The notes beneath the pieces were generated by a model, which saw nothing but the letters and a program-made list of their open reading frames with translations, was not told the DNA's origin and made no database searches. A DNA stretch of 8,087 bases, from assembly GCA_017538465.1 (NCBI GenBank), contig JAFYIW010000346.1, positions 1-8,087 on the forward strand, written 5' to 3'. Positions within the stretch are counted from its first letter, which is position 1. Each line of letters begins with the position of its first letter. Source of the DNA: Victivallales bacterium (GTDB lineage: Bacteria > Verrucomicrobiota > Lentisphaeria > Oligosphaerales > Oligosphaeraceae). The position numbers and the translations under genes were made by a program. This document shows, one piece after another, positions 5,730 to 8,087 of this stretch.

Positions 5730-7151
5730 CTAGTAGCCCAGGGTCGCATTTAGGATGTCACGTCCAGTCAGAATGATGACACCATTGATGGTGTCCGGGA
5801 CATGCGCTTCCACGCTGGGCACTACCAGGGTGAAGGCCGTCGCCTTTCCCCTGATGCAGGCGGGAAGCTCGCGCTGAAGAAGCTCCTTTGTTAGAGAATG
5901 GAGATCGGCGGTCTTGAAGGGGCGTTCCGACCATTTGACTTCAGCGAGCAAATGCTGGTCGCCCGCGAGGTTAGCCATGATGGCGTCCCATTCCGGGTAG
6001 TTCTCCTGCCACCAGCGCCGTGCGGGCAACCAGACGTCATTGGGGGAAAGGGATTGGCATAGGCGGTCAACCCGATGGAGGGTATTTCGGACGAGTTCCT
6101 CCCATTGGTAGGCGAATATGGCGTGTGCATATCGCCTCCATAACAGCAGGCGTGCCTCCTGCGTTGCGTTCTCGAACAAGGAGCGCCTTGGCGCAATCAC
6201 GTGAAACCAGAAATAGCAGAATGGGTCACCAATGGTGTAGAGGGACTTCTTGGAGGTCCTCTCATCTTCTCCGAAGGGGACTTGTCGTTGCACCAGACCA
6301 AGTTCCACTAGTCGGGAAAGGGGCCGCGCCAAAGCCGTGGCCGGTTGTTGGAGACGAGCCCCCATCTCGCTGATGCGGTGTGCACCATAGCCGATGACTT
6401 CCAGATAGGGGCGCAGGCCAATGGCATTCGGGGTCTCCGAATGCAGGAGAAAATTGGGCTCGTCGTGGAATACTCCGAGAGGATGGAACACCAGTTCGTC
6501 CAGGCATTGTTCCAAATGGTTTCCATATTGTTCCGCCGCTTGCCAATAACGGGGGACACCACCCCATACGGAATACGCTTGGATGGACGGGACGGCGGCT
6601 TTCAGGTGAAGTGCACGCGAGATATGGCCAGCCGCCAACGGCTTCAGCAAGAACACCTCCTGGGCTCGCCCATACAACGGTGCGTCCGCGCACAGCGTGA
6701 GTCCCTGCATCATATTCTGACTGGAACCCGAAATGACTGCCAGCAGGCCTTGATCACGGATTTCGGCGTCAATCCATGCCTGAAAAACTCCTGGGAGAGT
6801 GTGGTCAGCCGCAACTAGATAAGGAAACTCGTCAAAAATCACAGGACCATGCCAGGACTCCATGCGGGCACGTTGCGACAGGGCATTCAGAAGCGAGGAC
6901 CACGTGGGATAAATGACTTCGCCAAACCCCGGGAAACGGGCTGATATGGCCTCTGCAAGCGACAGACGTTGCAACGCCGGTGCCGAAGTGTCTGCGACCC
7001 AATAGATTCCTTTGCACTCCTGACACCATTTCACCAATAGCCAACTCTTGCCGATACGACGGCGACCATATAACACCGCCAATCCGCTCGCCTGAGTGGC
7101 GGTCAGATGCCGTAACCGCGCAAGTTCCTCGTTTCGGTCAATAAAATCCAT
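5730..7151 (-). CDS. AAA-type P-loop ATPase with C-terminal DUF234 / PD-(D/E)XK-like domain
   Basis: The 473-residue protein starts with FIDRNEELARL, typical of archaeal-type ATPases that are also common in bacteria. It has Walker A GRRRIGKS (29-36), Walker B VIFDEFPYL (104-112), a sensor-like VISGSS (139-144) and LYGRAQEVFLLKPL (159-172). A helix-turn-helix-like region follows at about 245-310 (HRISEMGARL, then LSRLVELGLVQR). The C-terminal part, about 310-470, matches DUF234. There EWDAIM (387-392) and LLAEVKW (401-407) place D389, E404 and K406 in the D-x(n)-ExK pattern of restriction-like nucleases. These proteins have no settled function and often occur in many copies per genome. The gene is followed by the hydrolase and preceded by an AT-rich inverted repeat, so it may have its own promoter. 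The nuclease idea rests on motif spacing alone. Confidence 0.9.
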   Translation of the reverse strand: MDFIDRNEELARLRHLTATQASGLAVLYGRRRIGKSWLLVKWCQECKGIYWVADTSAPALQRLSLAEAISARFPGFGEVIYPTWSSLLNALSQRARMESWHGPVIFDEFPYLVAADHTLPGVFQAWIDAEIRDQGLLAVISGSSQNMMQGLTLCADAPLYGRAQEVFLLKPLAAGHISRALHLKAAVPSIQAYSVWGGVPRYWQAAEQYGNHLEQCLDELVFHPLGVFHDEPNFLLHSETPNAIGLRPYLEVIGYGAHRISEMGARLQQPATALARPLSRLVELGLVQRQVPFGEDERTSKKSLYTIGDPFCYFWFHVIAPRRSLFENATQEARLLLWRRYAHAIFAYQWEELVRNTLHRVDRLCQSLSPNDVWLPARRWWQENYPEWDAIMANLAGDQHLLAEVKWSERPFKTADLHSLTKELLQRELPACIRGKATAFTLVVPSVEAHVPDTINGVIILTGRDILNATLGY

Positions 7152-7161
7152 TGTTCTGAAG

Positions 7162-7202
7162 ATTATGCAGGAATGTATTATGTTTTATTGCATAATATAT
7201 TA
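7162..7202. promoter_or_regulatory. AT-rich inverted repeat upstream of the ATPase gene, possible operator or promoter
   Basis: ATTATGCA at 7162-7169 is mirrored by TGCATAAT at 7189-7196 across a 19-bp spacer. A third half-site, ATTATG, lies in the spacer at 7177-7182. The right arm overlaps a perfect ten-base palindrome, TAATATATTA (7193-7202). The block ends 10 bp before the ATPase ATG and is clearly more AT-rich than its surroundings. A TTGACT on the minus strand (7213-7208) could be a -35 element, but no good -10 is correctly spaced. The arrangement fits a protein-binding site or promoter; this is inference. Confidence 0.4.
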
Positions 7203-7264
7203 CGCCGAGTCAAGTTTGCATCGAATGCGGGAATAGCTGATGCTGGTTCTTCCTTTTTGCCTGG

Positions 7265-8050
7265 CTAGTCAAAATCCCGCTCGATGCGCTCTATGGCGGT
7301 GGCGTGACCAGTGGCGGGGTCGATGGTGACGCAGATGCCGTGCAGGGTGACGGCGGTTTCGTTGACGGTGAATCTTGCGGGCATGCCGGTGGTGAAGCGG
7401 GTTAGCACCGGCGCGATGTCCCGTCCGAGGACGGATTCGCGGGAACCGACCATCCCTGCGTCACATTGGAAGGCGGTTCCACCAGGGAATATCTGGGTGT
7501 CGGCGGTGGCGACGTGGGTGTGAGTGCCGAAGACGGCGGAGACCTTGCCGTCCAGAAAACGCCCCAAGGCGATTTTTTCGCTGGTGGCCTCGGCATGGAA
7601 ATCCACGAGAATGACCGGCGTATGTTGACGCAGCTCGGCGACGGCCTTCTCGGCGGCGGCGAAGGGACAATTGGAGGGCAATCCCATGAAGGTCCTTCCC
7701 AGCAGATTAATCACGCCGACTTTGGTGCCGTCTGCGGCGGTGAAAAGTCCCCAGCCCTTGCCGGGTTGCTGCGCGGGGAGATTCGCCGGACGCAGGACAT
7801 TCGGCATGGAGTCAATCTGCCCGGGGAACTCCTTCTGATCCCAGACATGGTCGCCGGAGGTGAAGACATCCACGGTGCCTGGGTTGAACTCCAGGAGCAG
7901 GGGCTTGGTCATGCCATTGCCACCGGCCATGTTTTCGCCATTGGCCACGCAGAAGTCGATGGACAGTTCCTGGCGCAGGGCAGGAAGCAGCCGCTTGGCC
8001 GCTTCGCGACCGCCATGTCCGACAATGTCACCGATGAAAAGAAGGTTCAT
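7265..8050 (-). CDS. ymdB: YmdB/TIGR00282-family metallophosphoesterase
   Basis: The 261-residue product is collinear with Bacillus YmdB, a two-metal phosphodiesterase that cleaves 2',3'-cyclic nucleotides and influences RNA turnover and cell differentiation. D8 is in FIGDIVG, E39 and N40 in NGENMAGG, H68 in SGDHVWD, H152 in DFHAEATSEK, and H177 and H179 in GTHTHVATADT. The Asn that usually precedes the GNH histidine is Asp (D67), a metal-ligand change seen in some relatives. Conserved downstream blocks include LLGRTFM (117-123) and DAGMVGS. Length is normal for the family (about 260). No signal peptide is seen, so it is cytosolic. The ATG at 8050 gives the expected N-terminus but has no Shine-Dalgarno: a heptamer array touches the start codon. 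The next gene, the ATPase, begins 113 bp downstream. Family call is strong; the physiological substrate is inferred. Confidence 0.94.
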   Translation of the reverse strand: MNLLFIGDIVGHGGREAAKRLLPALRQELSIDFCVANGENMAGGNGMTKPLLLEFNPGTVDVFTSGDHVWDQKEFPGQIDSMPNVLRPANLPAQQPGKGWGLFTAADGTKVGVINLLGRTFMGLPSNCPFAAAEKAVAELRQHTPVILVDFHAEATSEKIALGRFLDGKVSAVFGTHTHVATADTQIFPGGTAFQCDAGMVGSRESVLGRDIAPVLTRFTTGMPARFTVNETAVTLHGICVTIDPATGHATAIERIERDFD

Positions 8051-8078
8051 CTAAGAGGTTAGAGGTTAGAGGTGAGAG
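8051..8078. repeat. Tandem heptanucleotide array, GTTAGAG/GTGAGAG type, touching the ymdB start codon
   Basis: Four units run from the base next to the ymdB ATG: CTAAGAG, GTTAGAG, GTTAGAG, GTGAGAG, then a partial GAGTTTA. GTGAGAG is the complement-strand form of the CTCACCT units at 144-171 read in another phase, so the two arrays look related but lie in opposite orientation relative to the genes. The array makes the visible ymdB leader pyrimidine-rich on the coding strand and leaves no room for a ribosome binding site. Confidence 0.8.
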
Positions 8079-8087
8079 GAGTTTAAA

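Noticed and set aside
5730..7151. Reading the ATPase as part of an antiphage defence island
   Set aside because: No neighbouring defence, toxin-antitoxin or mobile genes; flanking genes are housekeeping enzymes.
7208..7213. TTGACT as a sigma-70 -35 box for the ATPase gene
   Set aside because: At 16-18 bp spacing only GCAATA/CAATAA-like sequences are found, so no convincing -10 exists; mentioned only as a possibility.
7466..8062. A 198-codon plus-strand frame opposite ymdB
   Set aside because: Antisense to a gene with all catalytic motifs; its product is glycine-rich with no recognisable domain.

Overview
The window looks like ordinary chromosomal DNA from a moderately GC-rich bacterium. All seven genes that can be supported lie on the minus strand: six complete, plus the first 20 codons of a seventh running off the left edge. 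I see no phage, transposase, integrase, plasmid, CRISPR, tRNA or rRNA signal. The short alanyl-tRNA synthetase, the DUF234-type ATPase, the near absence of Shine-Dalgarno sequences and the heptanucleotide repeats at gene borders would suit a member of the PVC group (Verrucomicrobiota, Lentisphaerota, Kiritimatiellota). That placement is inference from memory of such genomes, not a search result.

In transcription order (right to left) the genes are: a YmdB-family metallophosphoesterase (8050-7265); an AAA-type ATPase with a C-terminal DUF234/PD-(D/E)XK-like domain (7151-5730); an alpha/beta hydrolase (5670-4852); alanyl-tRNA synthetase in a short form that ends straight after the editing domain (4786-2999); an M18 zinc aminopeptidase (2882-1611); a CNNM/CorC-type membrane protein with DUF21, CBS pair and CorC_HlyC domains (1505-159); and the hydrophobic N-terminus of another gene (60-1), possibly a second protein of the same CNNM type. 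The functions (nucleotide or RNA turnover, tRNA charging, peptide turnover, ion transport) form no single pathway. Gaps of about 50-115 bp would allow read-through, but no coupled operon is evident. No stretch above 300 bases lacks a gene.

The most unusual content is between the genes. Degenerate tandem heptanucleotides (GTCTAAA, CTCRCCT, GTTAGAG/GTGAGAG and TGGTGAW units) occur at four of the seven gene borders, often touching a start or stop codon. In the CNNM gene the array supplies the last codons and the stop. A 38-bp hairpin-forming repeat is present in two identical copies, each about 20 nt past a stop codon. The alaS/aminopeptidase gap carries three GC-rich hairpins, two built on one shared 14-nt palindrome. 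These look like dispersed intergenic repeat families. I found no convincing evidence of a new multi-gene system.
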